Origin: Omphiscola glabra
Taxonomy: Eukaryota > Mollusca > Gastropoda > Lymnaeidae
NCBI GenBank assembly: GCA_964017045.1
Contig: OZ024801.1
Location: 29,856,049 to 29,920,048 of the forward strand
Length of the DNA: 64,000 bases
Direction: 5' to 3'
In this document: one piece after another, positions 1 through 12,189 of the stretch
How the letters are laid out: every line of letters starts with the position of its first letter
Numbering within the stretch: position 1 is the stretch's first letter
Position numbers and translations under genes: made by a program
Notes under the pieces: model-generated
Database searches by the model: none
What the model was told of the DNA's origin: nothing
The model's input: only the letters and a program-made list of their open reading frames with translations

Positions 1-112
1 CAGAAAAACAATATATCATGTTAACGTCTATGTAGACTTTTGTATCCATGTGCAACAGAAAAACAATATATCATGTTAACGTCTATGTAGACTTTTGTAT
101 CCATGTGCAACA
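1..112. repeat. 55-bp tandem repeat, 2 copies at left edge
   Basis: Two essentially identical 55-bp units, starting CAGAAAAACAATATATCATG, at 1-55 and 56-110. The array probably continues beyond the left edge. Confidence -1.
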
Positions 113-231
113 TAAAAAACAAACATATATGATGACTTCTCGGTTACTTTAATCCTACAAGGTTTTGTATATTAAAAAAAAATGTACACGAAGAAAATTT
201 CGTAACAATGCGTCATCTACTTGACTTAAAT

Positions 232-373
232 CAGCGGTTCTCAGCCTGTGGGTCGCGACATCGGAAATTACATATACTCTACAGTTATTAAGTAGCAACT
301 AAAATAATTTTGTGATTGGCGGTCGCCACAACACGGGAACATGTCAAGGCATGAGGAAGGTTGAGAACCACTG
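232..373. mobile_element. Nonautonomous hAT-like element (142 bp)
   Basis: Terminal inverted repeats CAGCGGTTCTCAGCC and, on the other strand, CAGTGGTTCTCAACC. Flanked by 8-bp target duplications ACTTAAAT (224-231) and ACTTAAAA (374-381). The 8-bp duplication and CAG ends are hAT features. No coding capacity. Confidence -1.
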
Positions 374-381
374 ACTTAAAA

Positions 382-1841
382 GCTTTATCGCAGTCTAACT
401 CCTTAAAACTTATTAATTTAACAATGAAGCTAATTTATTGGAGTGTCTTTCCCTGAAAAGCTGACGATACAGATTCATATTTTTGGCTAACTCGGTCGCT
501 TATGAGTTCTCCTAGCAAAGACAATAAGTCTGGCTAGACCCATCTTTCCAGCGGTAGCCGTGTAGTGAGTGTATTATGCACCACCGCCAAGTGTGCTGCC
601 GACACGAGACACCCCCCAGGCCGCTCGCTGCTCCCCCCAATCGTTTTTGTTCCAGCCCCCGATGAGCGGGCTCCGGGCAACCGTGCAATATTGTCTGTCC
701 GGGGAACGGCGGCTGATGACATAAAGCACACGAGTCCCTGCGGTCGTGGCCCCGGGGCCGGGGAGGGGGGGGCGGGGGCTGGACAATGAAAGTTCACGTA
801 TTATTACAGCAATCGTTATCGTTGAATCAACAGGGAATAAACGCCGTAGAGGGACTTACATACGATTTAGGGCTGACTTGACTCTCCTTGCCGAAATAAC
901 ATTCCAGCCCAGGTAGAAAGCTAAAGACTAAAAGAGGTTAATTAGGCATTGGTTCTCTTTTCCCTCACACTCCCCCCCCCCCCTGTAAGGTGTCACAACA
1001 GCTCCTCTGTCCTAGAAATGTAAGTGGCGAAAATGGGAACAAATATAAGGAGACCACGAATATCAGGAAACTGTTTTCTAAAACCCGTTTGGAAAAAAAT
1101 ATGTAATCAGTTAACTGTTAGAAACAAAGAGTTGCTCTCTTTTCTTAAAAAAATAAAATAATCTCCATAGGAGGCAATTGAATCAAGTCCAATGTCTTGT
1201 AAAACGTCTCTACAGCACCCAGCCCATGTCTCTTCAGCACCCAGCCCATGCAAGTTGACCTCCAAGCCTTTGAGGCAAGTCTGGAATTTAAAACAAAATT
1301 TAAACGCAACTTTTAACTCATATTTTGAGTGGCAATCTGAGCCCAATGTTCCTTTTTTTTCTCTTCTTTCTTTTAACAATTCTAACTTCTGGCCCTTATC
1401 ACTGACCGTCCTCATCTCCGAAGCCCCCGACCAGGGACTATCGTGTGTCGCGCTGGTGGAGACAGAGGCGACAACGTAAGATCACCAAGGGACGGGCTCA
1501 GCGGCGCGAATTTCTCCTCTGTCTTCATTAGCAGGGTCGTGCCAGGACAGCTGAGGGAAATGGAGGTTCTCTCGTGCTATGATTGGGGACAATTACAAAC
1601 AGACGGGATGTATCGATAGGTGGAAACTTGCGATAAGCCTGCTAGAGACAGTGGGTTTAAGCCAAGGAAGGTTAACCAAATCTACAGACGGATCTGTGTG
1701 TTCCGAAACAGAAATCTCGATTTCGATTACAGAAGTCCCGAAGGCAGAAGTCACACATTTATTTAATTTTGTTCTCGAGTCAAACGTCGGAAACATCATT
1801 AAAACTCCGAAGAGAAGAGACCCGAATGTTTCAATCCCATA
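382..1841. other. Unannotated sequence
   Basis: A GC-rich patch at about 590-780 next to a run of G, a C run near 969-982, otherwise A/T-rich. Short overlapping reading frames here show no recognisable protein and no splice context. Nothing supported. Confidence -1.
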
Positions 1842-1994
1842 TCTTCTTCTTCTCTTCTTCTTCTTCTTCTTATGTTTGAGGGCCCACGATCAATTTATTG
1901 ATCATTCTGGCTCCTGGTTTGAATTCAAAGTTTGCCTTCTCTTAGATGAGTTACCGTCCAAGGTTAACGAGTCCCATCCACCCGGGAGTTGCCG
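1842..1994 (-). mobile_element. SINE-like copy with TTC/GAA tail
   Basis: The reverse complement contains CTCGTTAACCTTGGACGG, CATCTAAGAGAAGGCAA and TTGAATTCAAACC in order, the same core as in the SINE at 58137-58418. After the core this copy runs into GGAGCCAGAATGATCAAT and GGGCCCTCAA, then an A-rich GAA tail. That tail part recurs at 60122-60190. Confidence -1.
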
Positions 1995-2054
1995 GAATGT
2001 TTCATTGTATCAATGTTATCCGCCTATCGGGATATACATCTACCATATAAATCC

Positions 2055-2342
2055 TAGAATAGAACATCATGTTTCAATTCAGATGTTTCATTCCCACAGA
2101 CATCATAGAAATAGAACATCCTGTTTCAATTCAGATGTTTCATTCCCACAGACATCATAGAAATAGAACATCATGTTTAAATTCAGATGTTTCATTCCCA
2201 CGGACAACATAGAAATAGAACATCCTGTTATAATTCGGATGTTCATTCACACGGACATCATAGAAATAGAACATCATGTTTAAATTCAGATGTTTCATTC
2301 CCACGGACACCATAGAAATAGAACATCCTGTCTTAATTCCCT
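2055..2342. repeat. 52-bp minisatellite, about 5.5 copies
   Basis: Unit core AGAACATCATGTTT then CAGATGTTTCATTCCCAC. Spacing of 51-52 bp is constant over five junctions. Units differ at scattered positions. Confidence -1.
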
Positions 2343-3129
2343 CCAAGCGGTATCTAACACTATTATAATAATGTGGTTGTTCAGTCTACGATCCTAGGCA
2401 GGAGGCAGGTATACATGGACCGCAACAGTCCTCCTTAAAGGCGCAATACTTTGCATACATTCGGCTAGACGGCAGCGGTACTACATGTCCCAGATAGCAT
2501 CGTGTCAGGAGGACGACCAGAGTTACACGCGGGGATCCTCACACTCAGCTAATCAAACCCTTGTCAAAATTTTATAGAATATAAAGAAAGAAACGTGTTT
2601 CCTTCTTAGTCACGTGATTCATAACCTGAGGTCGACAACCTACGGCAAACGGAAAACACAAAACAAAAACAACAACCCAAAAACCAAAAAAGACTATTAA
2701 AAAATAATGTTCGTCTCAGCGGGTAAACGTATAGGTGGTTGGCACCCTGAATAAGTTAAAAATCCTGCAGGCCCATTATTACCAAAAGGTTGCTGACCCC
2801 TGTTATAGAAGTTGAGTCACCTGTTATGTAACTGTTGAGGAGAATTTAGATTGAGGCATCAATATCAAAATACAATTCCCTAACTCATGCAGACAATCAA
2901 CAGAATCACGTGACAAGATGTCGCAGATATATAAACTAAATAGCACCCTCCCCCCCCCCCCCAAAAAAAAAAATCCTATATCTCCCACACACTCACGCAC
3001 GTTTCCACGACTTAACATATGGACACAAATTGTAGGGGAAATAAAATCAATGTTAAGTCGCCATATTTCATATACCAGTAAATGATGTAACTAAATGGTC
3101 GTTCTGTGAGCTCGAACGTGACAATATTT
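2343..3129. other. Unannotated sequence
   Basis: A/T-rich with a C run near 2948-2962. CAGGCCCATTATTACC followed by GGTTGCTGACCCCTG near 2767-2802 resembles one end of a hAT-like element (compare the right end of the element at 52274-52469). The other end was not located. Confidence -1.
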
Positions 3130-3220
3130 ATGGAAATGAGCGAAACAAAGAATGGGGAAAACTTTAGAATAAAGTGTCTGTAGTTGGGGGGGGGGGGGGA
3201 AAACAAAAATACACACTTAT

Positions 3221-3287
3221 CTGCAAAGTAGTATCCGAGAGGACAGACACGTTCCTCTTGTTTGTCCTCTCGGACACTACTTTGCAG
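3221..3287. repeat. Near-perfect hairpin, 25-bp arms
   Basis: CTGCAAAGTAGTATCCGAGA plus GGACA at 3221-3245 pairs with TGTCCTCTCGG and ACACTACTTTGCAG at 3263-3287, one mismatch, 17-nt loop. Function unknown. It may be the terminal inversion of a small foldback element. Confidence -1.
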
Positions 3288-3289
3288 CC

Positions 3290-3292
<3 letters not shown>

Positions 3293-3336
<44 letters not shown>
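3293..3336. repeat. (TA)n microsatellite
   Basis: About 22 TA dinucleotides without interruption, immediately after the hairpin. Confidence -1.
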
Positions 3337-3340
<4 letters not shown>

Positions 3341-3341
<1 letters not shown>

Positions 3342-3443
3342 TTTACTGTTTGTTCGCCGGAGAAGACTTCTTGCCGACACGTTCTTTGTTTCGTACTTCT
3401 TTTTTTTCCTTCAGGTTTTCCCATACTTTGCTTCGCTCATTTA
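3341..3443 (+). repeat. Dispersed repeat family, copy A
   Basis: Contains TTGTTCGCCGGAGAAGAC, CTTGCCGACACGTTC and a T/C-rich stretch ending CAGGTTTTCCCATACTTTG. The same order of motifs recurs near 5505, 29155 and 31825. Confidence -1.
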
Positions 3444-5504
3444 CTTTTACCTCACATGATTGCAGCCCCCCCCCCCCCCCCTTATTACCATACTAAACTT
3501 TTCATTGGAGTAAACGAATAAACGACTTTGTCACACAAACATATTTGTTGTTATGATAAAATCAAGCTGTATCCGCTCACCCGCCCCTCTGTTTGTAAAA
3601 GTGTTGTTTTTTTTAACCATGCATACATTCATGCACTTCTTCTTCTTCCGTTTCTATAGACATGTACTTAATTTTCCGATATTTTTATTATTGTTGTTTC
3701 CGTATCCATACCCAAGTAAAGAAAAGTGAAAAAGAAAACTACATTCAGCACATTAACCACAGAGTTTATTTACTGTATAAACACAACCAGATATGTTTAT
3801 GGGCCATTCCGTAGATTGCATGGCTATTGAGAGGAGAAGGGGCCACTGAGAGGAGAAGGGGCCTCGGTCGGACGAGGAGACCTTGAATATGGGTGCGTGT
3901 ATGGGACGGCTAGGAAAGTTTTTGACTCTACACTTAACGTCTTGCTGGGTGGTGGGTTGAAAAAAGGGGAAAAAGTTGGGGGGGGGGGGGGCGCACACAC
4001 CATGTTTCATAACGGTGTTAACAGGCTGTCCGGGAGCAGTGACCATTTTATTCGACCCATTTAAAGATGATGAAATGACACGTTTATTTTAAAGCCTAAA
4101 AAATCCGGAGAGAAAAATTAAAAAGAACAAAAAATCGTTTATAGAAAGTAAAAAAATAATAATATTGGTTTATTAAAAAAAAAACTAACTTTTAGGACAT
4201 TATTTTTAGTGCTGTAAAAGTTCCCAACTGTCCACTTTAAAAAAAAAGTCACGACTTTTAACGGGTTTGGTAAGTGCATTTCTACGTGCTAATGGAGTTG
4301 TGGGTGCGAACTTAATGGGTGGCAACAAGGTGGCATGAATCAAACTATGAAATGTGTTTGTACTCAATACATGGTTTACCCCATTCATGTTATTTATGGG
4401 AGATGTGATCAGCTTGGGTAACTGGATCCATGTATCAAAAACTTAATCTGTTTGTTTTTAAAAAATGGCATTTTAACTTCATTCCTTTACAATATCATAT
4501 TACTCTAAAGAAAAATTATTTACTATTTCATAATTCAGATACATAAAAATTTTACGATTCCCGGATGTAAAAACACACACACAACACACAAATCTATATC
4601 CGAACACCCTCTCAACTAAACTGACAAACTTGCAGCAATCAGTATCAGCCGATAGTGTGCAGATTTATAAAGACACGCTGTACGCGTTGGGATGAGGCCA
4701 AGGCAAAGATCTTTCGCGCGACATTCTGCGGTGGCCAACACGTCTTTGCTCGGAGACTGCACACAATACAGGGCAACAACACGTGAAAGTATCGAATGTC
4801 TCCCTCATTCAAACCACCCACAGCAGCATGCAAACCTATTACGTAATATTGCACAACGAGCACGCCACACGTCCTCACCATTCCTGGCTTTTAGAAACAA
4901 AGGTTCGTATTACAGAGTTTGTTGTTTTGGTTTCTTTTCTTTTATCGGTTTAAATTATGTTTTAAACGAACTCCGCATGAATCCCTCAAGACCAGAAAAA
5001 AATGTCATCGCCGCGGTTCTATATGATTCACGACGTGAACCTGAGATTTTGGAAAACCTGAGCCCCCCGCACTTTCCATTCATAGCGCACGCCTCATTAG
5101 AGGCACCTTGTCTGTCCGTAACAAGACAAAAACGGATTGCCGTGTCCACGTCGTCAATGTTCCTATGAGTGATGGTGGCGTCGTGGGTGCTACGGGGGCA
5201 AGGATCGTTTGTTGTCATGTGTCCTTCAAACCACCAAACACACACATAGTTTTTTTTTTTTTTGGTTGGCTGTTGGAGCGGTTTCGCGTTTTGAGGGTTT
5301 GAAAAATAGCCGCAAATATATAAATTTAAAATTAGCTGGGGTCATTTTTTTCCTTGTAACACATTCAGTTTTTCTCTCTTTTTTTTCTCTTCTCTTTTTC
5401 TCGATGGATTTAAGTTACCCAGACGAAATCAAATTGTTTATATAGTTTTCTACACTTAAGTCTACACAGACAGAGAAATCTATAATTAAGTCTTTCAAGT
5501 TCTA
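3444..5504. other. Unannotated sequence
   Basis: A/T-rich with poly(C) at 3467-3480 and poly(G) near 3979-3992. A 158-codon forward frame at 4692-5168 has no recognisable domain and ends in low-complexity sequence; I do not call it a gene. Confidence -1.
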
Positions 5505-5600
5505 ATATTTTTTCCCTGTTTTGTATTATCGGCTGAAGAAGGCATTTGGCCGAACCGTCCTTTTAATTGTTCTATCCTTATTTCAAACCTAAACATATCT
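5505..5600 (+). repeat. Dispersed repeat family, copy B (CTGAAGAAGGC motif)
   Basis: Contains CGGCTGAAGAAGGCATTTGG followed by CCGAACCGTCC, then a T/C-rich stretch. The GGC/GCC arms can form a small hairpin, and CTGAAGA plus GAA resemble the conserved boxes of a hammerhead core in a degenerate form. Confidence -1.
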
Positions 5601-6283
5601 CGTTCCACTATTTATTTACTTCACACGGTTTGAACGCAGTCCTGCATACATTATCCTTGTTTGTTAATAAACCAAGGAAACCGCTTAGAAGAAGAAGAGG
5701 GGAGTGGCGATCCCTTACTTATTTGAATAGCTTTACAATCCCAGGGATTAATATCTATCTTTTAGTATATTCAAATTATTCACTTGTGTATAACAAACTA
5801 AAGCATTTCTCTCTTTAATTATCGTTATTTCTCCGGCTCATCCGTATTCTCAGTCTATACAGCAATGAAGATCAGACTTAAGTAACAGAAACCCTTCGGT
5901 GTAAGGTCATGGAATGGCATGACTACTTGTGTCAGATGGGTGCAGGGTTGTATGTCATGTTTACCAATGTCACATGGAGATAGGAGGCAAGTCTTAGAGG
6001 TACGTGGTCAAAAAATGACATGGACATTGGCGTCAACAAGCGAAGAAAAAAAAAGTCAGAGGGGATGGTTGTGTCCACGTCAATAGTCTGGGACGCACTA
6101 ACCTCCAGAGGTTGTCATGTTATTATGTATTTATAAAGCTTTAATACTCAAGGTCGGGGTTTCACGTAAATCAAGTTAACACAAATATTTGCCCAGCATG
6201 CCAGCGGTTTTTTTTTCAACTTTAAATGTATTTATTAATATATTATTTTTAAATATATGTTAGAGAGTGGATGGATGGTAACG
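5601..6283. other. Unannotated sequence
   Basis: A/T-rich, no recognised feature. Confidence -1.
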
Positions 6284-6463
6284 GGAAAGTCCAGTGTTGG
6301 TCTGGGTGGGCATTCGACGGGACAGTCCAGTGCTGGTCTGGGTGGGCATTCGACGGGACAGTTCAGTGCTGGTCTGGGTGGGCATTAGACGGAACTATCC
6401 AGTGCTGGTCTGGGTGGGCATTCGACGGGACAGTCCAGTGCTGGTCTGGGTGGGCATTCGAAA
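6284..6463. repeat. 36-bp minisatellite, 5 copies
   Basis: Unit core GTCCAGTGCTGGTCTGGGTG then GGCATTCGACGGGACA. The 36-bp period leaves two forward frames open, which is why repetitive peptides appear here. Confidence -1.
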
Positions 6464-7573
6464 CAATATTCAAACGGAAACGTTGTCCAATCATAAACGA
6501 TTTAAGACATAGAAGAGTTGATCAAGAACCGTGAAAATGAAACTTTGTAAAAATCCGACCTGTGCAGGAAACGGTTCCATTACAGCACATGCTACAGATT
6601 AAAAAAATGTGTGTGTGTAAAATCCGGATGTAAGGAGATGTCAGGTCGCATTTGGCCCGCCGGTGATACTTTTGCGACATCTGTTCCATATCATAAGTAT
6701 TGGTAGACAGAGTCTGTGTTGTTGTGTTGTGTTGTTTTTTCTTTCTCTGTGGAACATATGCAGTAAAGTCGAGATGACGTCATTGCTGATGCCACACGTT
6801 TAAGTCAAAGACACGAAAGCTGTGACATTTTTTTTAGGACTCTGACTGAATGTAGAGGAAAGAAAATAATTGTTCTAATTCTGTTTTCATCAATAGAAAT
6901 GTGTCCTTCATGGATTAATTTTTTTATCAACGACAAAGTGAAGGAATGCGGATGATTTTCAAATGAATGCACCAGTACAATGCTAATGTGGACTGACGGG
7001 CAGACTTTCCGGGGACCATTAGCACAGGAAGCGAGAATCCAGCGCCTGCGCAGTCGCCACTTTCAGCCGACTTCCTCTTGTCAGAAAGATGCGAATAGTC
7101 TCGGAGAAAAGCGAATAATTAGAGGCAGATAATCCTAGTATTTAGCTAGTATAACCATCGAGTGATAGAGTTATAACAAGGACGAACTGCAGTATGGCCC
7201 GCTGTTGTACTCGTGTTGGTACGGTCTACTCTATGACTTTGAAGCATACATTTACCGTAAAATTTAAAACTTGACAATGTCTTTCTCATCCTATTTCTTC
7301 AAATTTTAATTTTTAAATACATATATTTTTTGGCGGTCACCTAAAACTTCAAACGTATTTGTTCAAGTATTGATTATTGCTCTTTGGAAATTCGTTGGAT
7401 ATTTACAATATATGGAATTATAACTACATTATGTAAATTATTTATTATACATTTCGTGTTAACTAAGCTGCACTTTTCCGATAATATAGTTTAGGACCGA
7501 GGCAGAGGTTTAGTTCATTTTTAACGAAGATACCAATAGATCAAAATCCGTTTATTCTACATATTTAAATGGA

Positions 7574-7609
<36 letters not shown>

Positions 7610-7974
7610 CTTTTTAAAAAAAATTTAAGGACACGATTTTAAAATTTTAAGAAAATGTTTTCTTTTTAGTTCAGCGGGAGTGAAAAAAAGGGGTTGGCTA
7701 AGCCTATATTATATAGAAGGGGAAAAAAATAATCTCAAAACCCAAGCTAGCAACGTAAACATCTATAAATAGATACTTCTTCAAAAAGAACCAACGACTG
7801 ATTTACTGTTTCCTAAATACACATTTTTAAGGGCGTTGAAAATTTGTATTTGTTTTAGGATACAATAAATCAAAACCCGACTCATCAAAATGAAAAACGC
7901 GTTTACAAAAAAAAAATGTATTTTTAGATGTTGAGACTTCGCAAAAGCGAGTTAAAATTAGCGCAATGTGCCTC
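6464..7974. other. Unannotated sequence
   Basis: A/T-rich. A short (CA)n-(TA)n microsatellite at about 7573-7609. No gene seen. Confidence -1.
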
Positions 7975-8085
7975 CCATTAACTGTGACACAATAGTATTA
8001 CATCTCACCCCATTGTGACACGTATGCCTGACGTAACTGTGACACAATAGTATTACATATCACCCCCTTGTGACACGTATGACTG
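7975..8085. repeat. 55-bp direct duplication, 2 copies
   Basis: Both copies contain AACTGTGACACAATAGTATT then TTGTGACACGTATG, 55 bp apart. A GTGACAC motif recurs four times, in two spacings. Confidence -1.
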
Positions 8086-8187
8086 ACGCAGAAAATAAAA
8101 TGACGAAAGACGCCAACAATATTTTTTCATTAATTAAAAATAATTTTAATAATTAAAATAAATAACATCGATAAAACTAACAACAAG

Positions 8188-10551
8188 AGTGAGATTTTAG
8201 GTTCTGAACTTAAGTGCCTAGATTAAAATCAGTGAGATTTTAGGTTCTGAACTTAAGTGCCTAGATTAAAATCAGTGAGATTTTAGGTTCTGAACTTAAG
8301 TGCCTAGATTAAAATCAGTGAGATTTTAGGTTCTGAACTTAAGTGCCTAGATTAAAATCAGTGAGATTTTAGGTTCTGAACTTAAGTGCCTAGATTAAAA
8401 TCAGTGAGATTTTAGGTTCTGAACTTAAGTGCCTAGATTAAAATCAGTGAGATTTTAGGTTCTGAACTTAAGTGCCTAGATTAAAATCAGTGAGATTTTA
8501 GGTTCTGAACTTAAGTGCCTAGATTAAAAACAGTGAGATTTTAGGTTGTGAACTTAAGTGCCTAGATTAAAATCAGTGAGATTTTAGGTTCTGAACTTAA
8601 GTGCCTAGATTAAAATCAGTGAGATTTTAGGTTGTGAACTTAAGTGCCTAGATTAAAATCAGTGAGATTTTAGGTTGTGAACTTAAGTGCCTAGATTAAA
8701 ATCAGTGAGATTTTAGGTTCTGAACTTAAGTGCCTAGATTAAAATCAGTGAGATTTTAGGTTCTGAACTTAAGTGCCTAGATTAAAATCAGTGAGATTTT
8801 AGGTTCTGAACTTAAGTGCCTAGATTAAAATCAGTGAGATTTTAGGTTGTGAACTTAAGTGCCTAGATTAAAATCAGTGAGATTTTAGGTTCTGAACTTA
8901 AGTGCCTAGATTAAAATCAGTGAGATTTTAGGTTCTGAACTTAAGTGCCTAGATTAAAATCAGTGAGATTTTAGGTTCTGAACTTAAGTGCCTAGATTAA
9001 AATCAGTGAGATTTTAGGTTCTGAACTTAAGTGCCTAGATTAAAATCAGTGAGATTTTAGGTTCTGAACTTAAGTGCCTAGATTAAAATCAGTGAGATTT
9101 TAGGTTCTGAACTTAAGTGCCTAGATTAAAATCAGTGAGATTTTAGGTTCTGAACTTAAGTGCCTAGATTAAAATCAGTGAGATTTTAGGTTCTGAACTT
9201 AAGTGCCTAGATTAAAATCAGTGAGATTTTAGGTTCTGAACTTAAGTGCCTAGATTAAAATCAGTGAGATTTTAGGTTCTGAACTTAAGTGCCTAGATTA
9301 AAATCAGTGAGATTTTAGGTTCTGAACTTAAGTGCCTAGATTAAAAACAGTGAGATTTTAGGTTGTGAACTTAAGTGCCTAGATTAAAATCAGTGAGATT
9401 TTAGGTTGTGAACTTAAGTGCCTAGATTAAAATCAGTGAGATTTTAGGTTCTGAACTTAAGTGCCTAGATTAAAATCAGTGAGATTTTAGGTTGTGAACT
9501 TAAGTGCCTAGATTAAAATCAGTGAGATTTTAGGTTCTGAACTTAAGTGCCTAGATTAAAATCAGTGAGATTTTAGGTTGTGAACTTAAGTGCCTAGATT
9601 AAAATCAGTGAGATTTTAGGTTCTGAACTTAAGTGCCTAGATTAAAATCAGTGAGATTTTAGGTTCTGAACTTAAGTGCCTAGATTAAAATCAGTGAGAT
9701 TTTAGGTTCTGAACTTAAGTGCCTAGATTAAAATCAGTGAGATTTTAGGTTCTGAACTTAAGTGCCTAGATTAAAATCAGTGAGATTTTAGGTTCTGAAC
9801 TTAAGTGCCTAGATTAAAAATCAGTGAGATTTTAGGTTCTGAACTTAAGTGCCTAGATTAAAATCAGTGAGATTTTAGGTTCTGAACTTAAGTGCCTAGA
9901 TTAAAATCAGTGAGATTTTAGGTTCTGAACTTAAGTGCCTAGATTAAAATCAGTGAGATTTTAGGTTCTGAACTTAAGTGCCTAGATTAAAATCAGTGAG
10001 ATTTTAGGTTCTGAACTTAAGTGCCTAGATTAAAATCAGTGAGATTTTAGGTTCTGAACTTAAGTGCCTAGATTAAAAACAGTGAGATTTTAGGTTGTGA
10101 ACTTAAGTGCCTAGATTAAAATCAGTGAGATTTTAGGTTCTGAACTTAAGTGCCTAGATTAAAATCAGTGAGATTTTAGGTTGTGAACTTAAGTGCCTAG
10201 ATTAAAATCAGTGAGATTTTAGGTTCTGAACTTAAGTGCCTAGATTAAAATCAGTGAGATTTTAGGTTCTGAACTTAAGTGCCTAGATTAAAATCAGTGA
10301 GATTTTAGGTTCTGAACTTAAGTGCCTAGATTAAAATCAGTGAGATTTTAGGTTCTGAACTTAAGTGCCTAGATTAAAATCAGTGAGATTTTAGGTTCTG
10401 AACTTAAGTGCCTAGATTAAAATCAGTGAGATTTTAGGTTGTGAACTTAAGTGCCTAGATTAAAATCAGTGAGATTTTAGGTTCTGAACTTAAGTGCTTA
10501 GATTAAAATCAGTGAGATTTTAGGTTCTGAACTTAAGTGCCTAGATTAAAA
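8188..10551. repeat. 43-bp minisatellite, about 55 copies
   Basis: Unit core GTGAGATTTTAGGTT then CTGAACTTAAGTGCCTAG and ATTAAAATCA, period 43 bp over about 2.36 kb with very little divergence. Two main variants alternate (GTTCTG and GTTGTG). A rarer AAAAACAG variant appears at 8526, 9343 and 10075, indicating block duplications of 19 and 17 units. AAAATC-AGTGA-GATTTT can form a hairpin in each unit junction. Confidence -1.
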
Positions 10552-10614
10552 TGAGCTTGATGAAGCTGTAGTTGTTGCTGCTCTATGTAAAAAAAAAATA
10601 CTGTCGGTGTAGCG

Positions 10615-10748
10615 CAGTGGTTCTCAACCTTCCTAATGCCGCGACCTTTTAATACAAATCCTCATGTTGTGGTGACCCCCCAACCACAAAATTATTTTCG
10701 TTGCTTCTTCAAAACTGTATAGAGCGACCCACACATTGAGTAACGCTG
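10615..10748. mobile_element. Nonautonomous hAT-like element (134 bp)
   Basis: Left end CAGTGGTTCTCAACC, right end (reverse) CAGCGTTACTCAATG. Flanks GTGTAGCG (10607-10614) and GTGTAGAG (10749-10756) are an 8-bp duplication with one change. Same family as the element at 232-373. It sits just after the 43-bp array. Confidence -1.
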
Positions 10749-10959
10749 GTGTAGAGTGTCTCGACAAGATGATATACGGTGGCGATACACAGATTTCCAT
10801 TATAATTACCCCTACTGGTCAGGGAATGCTCTTGCAGCTTAATTCACAACTGAAAGGACTCATTGTACGATGTCAGAGCTGACGGACTGGCAGCAGATGA
10901 GGGACAGGTGACACTTGGCCACTTAATAGAGAAGAATAGATGTGATGAGACCAAACTGC

Positions 10960-11049
10960 CTACAGCGCAGGCATACATTATGTCAGGGACACATTATGTC
11001 AGGCATACAATATGTCAGGCATACATTATGTCAGGCATACATTATGTGT
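10960..11049. repeat. 16-bp tandem repeat, about 5 copies
   Basis: Unit CATACATTATGTCAGG, with slight variation. Confidence -1.
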
Positions 11050-12189
11050 AAACAGACACAGATAGCATCCCAATTTAAGGGACCATGTATAACATACTAT
11101 ATAGCGCAAAAGGGGTATGTAGGGGTGGTGTATTATTTGGTAATATTGTGTTAAATGAGGTGCGGGTGTCCGCGAACATAGTTACATGAAAATTAATTCT
11201 TATTTTTTGCAAAAGTTCTGCGTTTCGAGTTTACGAAATTAGCATAATTTATTGAAAATCCAAAACGTAATTTTTGCATACAATAATTAGAACATTTTTG
11301 TAAAAAAATTACTCCTTACTCTGTTTAAAATTTGCTTTTTTTTAGGGACTAGTTTTTGAACATTACTCGGTTGTATCGGGGAAAAATAAAAAGGGGGGGG
11401 GGGGTTTACGATTAAGAATAAGTTATAATATAAAAGAATAAGAGGGTTTGGTCAATGAAAATGTTATAAGGGATAAGGCTGGTTTAAAACTGTCACATTT
11501 TTGTGATATAAAATAATATGTGCTCGGCTCCTAACACTACTTTCGTTTATGCGAGTTACGCAAAGGGACAAATTAATATTCTCACTATGGGTAGAGTTTT
11601 GTTCTTTGTATGAATCTGACAAATTATCGATACATTAATGGCTGCTCGAATGCTTGCGGTCACAAACAAAAAGGCAACCTACTATGATATATATATATCC
11701 TCCTATTTCTCGTACTCGTACATTTTCCTTAAATCGTTAGAGATTTTGAAATGATGTCAATAATATAATATACTTCTGCAAAACTGATGCGTCAAGCTTT
11801 CGATTTTTAAAAAAATAATTAAATATATCATTATTAATTACAGTATTTTACAAACCCGATCCACAAATGACCACACGTGATAATGGCCTCAACCGACCAA
11901 TAATCTGCTTATTTGTCTTGAAACATTCGGCTATGTTACAGACGATTCTTCTACTCAAGTATCGCATAGCTTTTTTTAAAAAAAAATCCTTTATATTAAA
12001 ATCGGCTTTGTTCGCGTGTTTCTGTGTTTAAGGCACAATCTTCGGAGGGCTAACTGACCCACTTCCTGCCATCCTATCGCACTGAACCAAAACGCTTTTA
12101 TTTAGCTTGCGATATTGCCTGTCTGTTTTTTTTCTGGGTAAAATCTCGAATCGCGCTTCTTGCAGTTCAAGCGAGCGGAATCTTGGTAC
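11050..12189. other. Unannotated sequence
   Basis: A/T-rich with a G run near 11393-11404. No coding or transposon signal recognised. Confidence -1.

Larger units (their letters stand above)
3136..3443. repeat. Inverted pair of a dispersed repeat around a hairpin and (TA)n
   Basis: The reverse complement of 3136-3163 reads TTTTCCCCATTCTTTGTTTC and GCTCATTT, closely matching TTTTCCCATACTTTGCTTCG and CTCATTT at 3416-3443. Between the two arms lie a G run, a near-perfect 25-bp hairpin (3221-3287) and a (TA)22 tract. Confidence -1.

Noticed and set aside
4692..5168. 158-codon plus-strand frame
   Set aside because: No recognisable domain, overlapping open frames on the other strand, ends in low-complexity sequence.
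8188..10551. CRISPR-like regular array
   Set aside because: Units are contiguous with no unique spacers, the genome is eukaryotic, and no cas-like genes are present.
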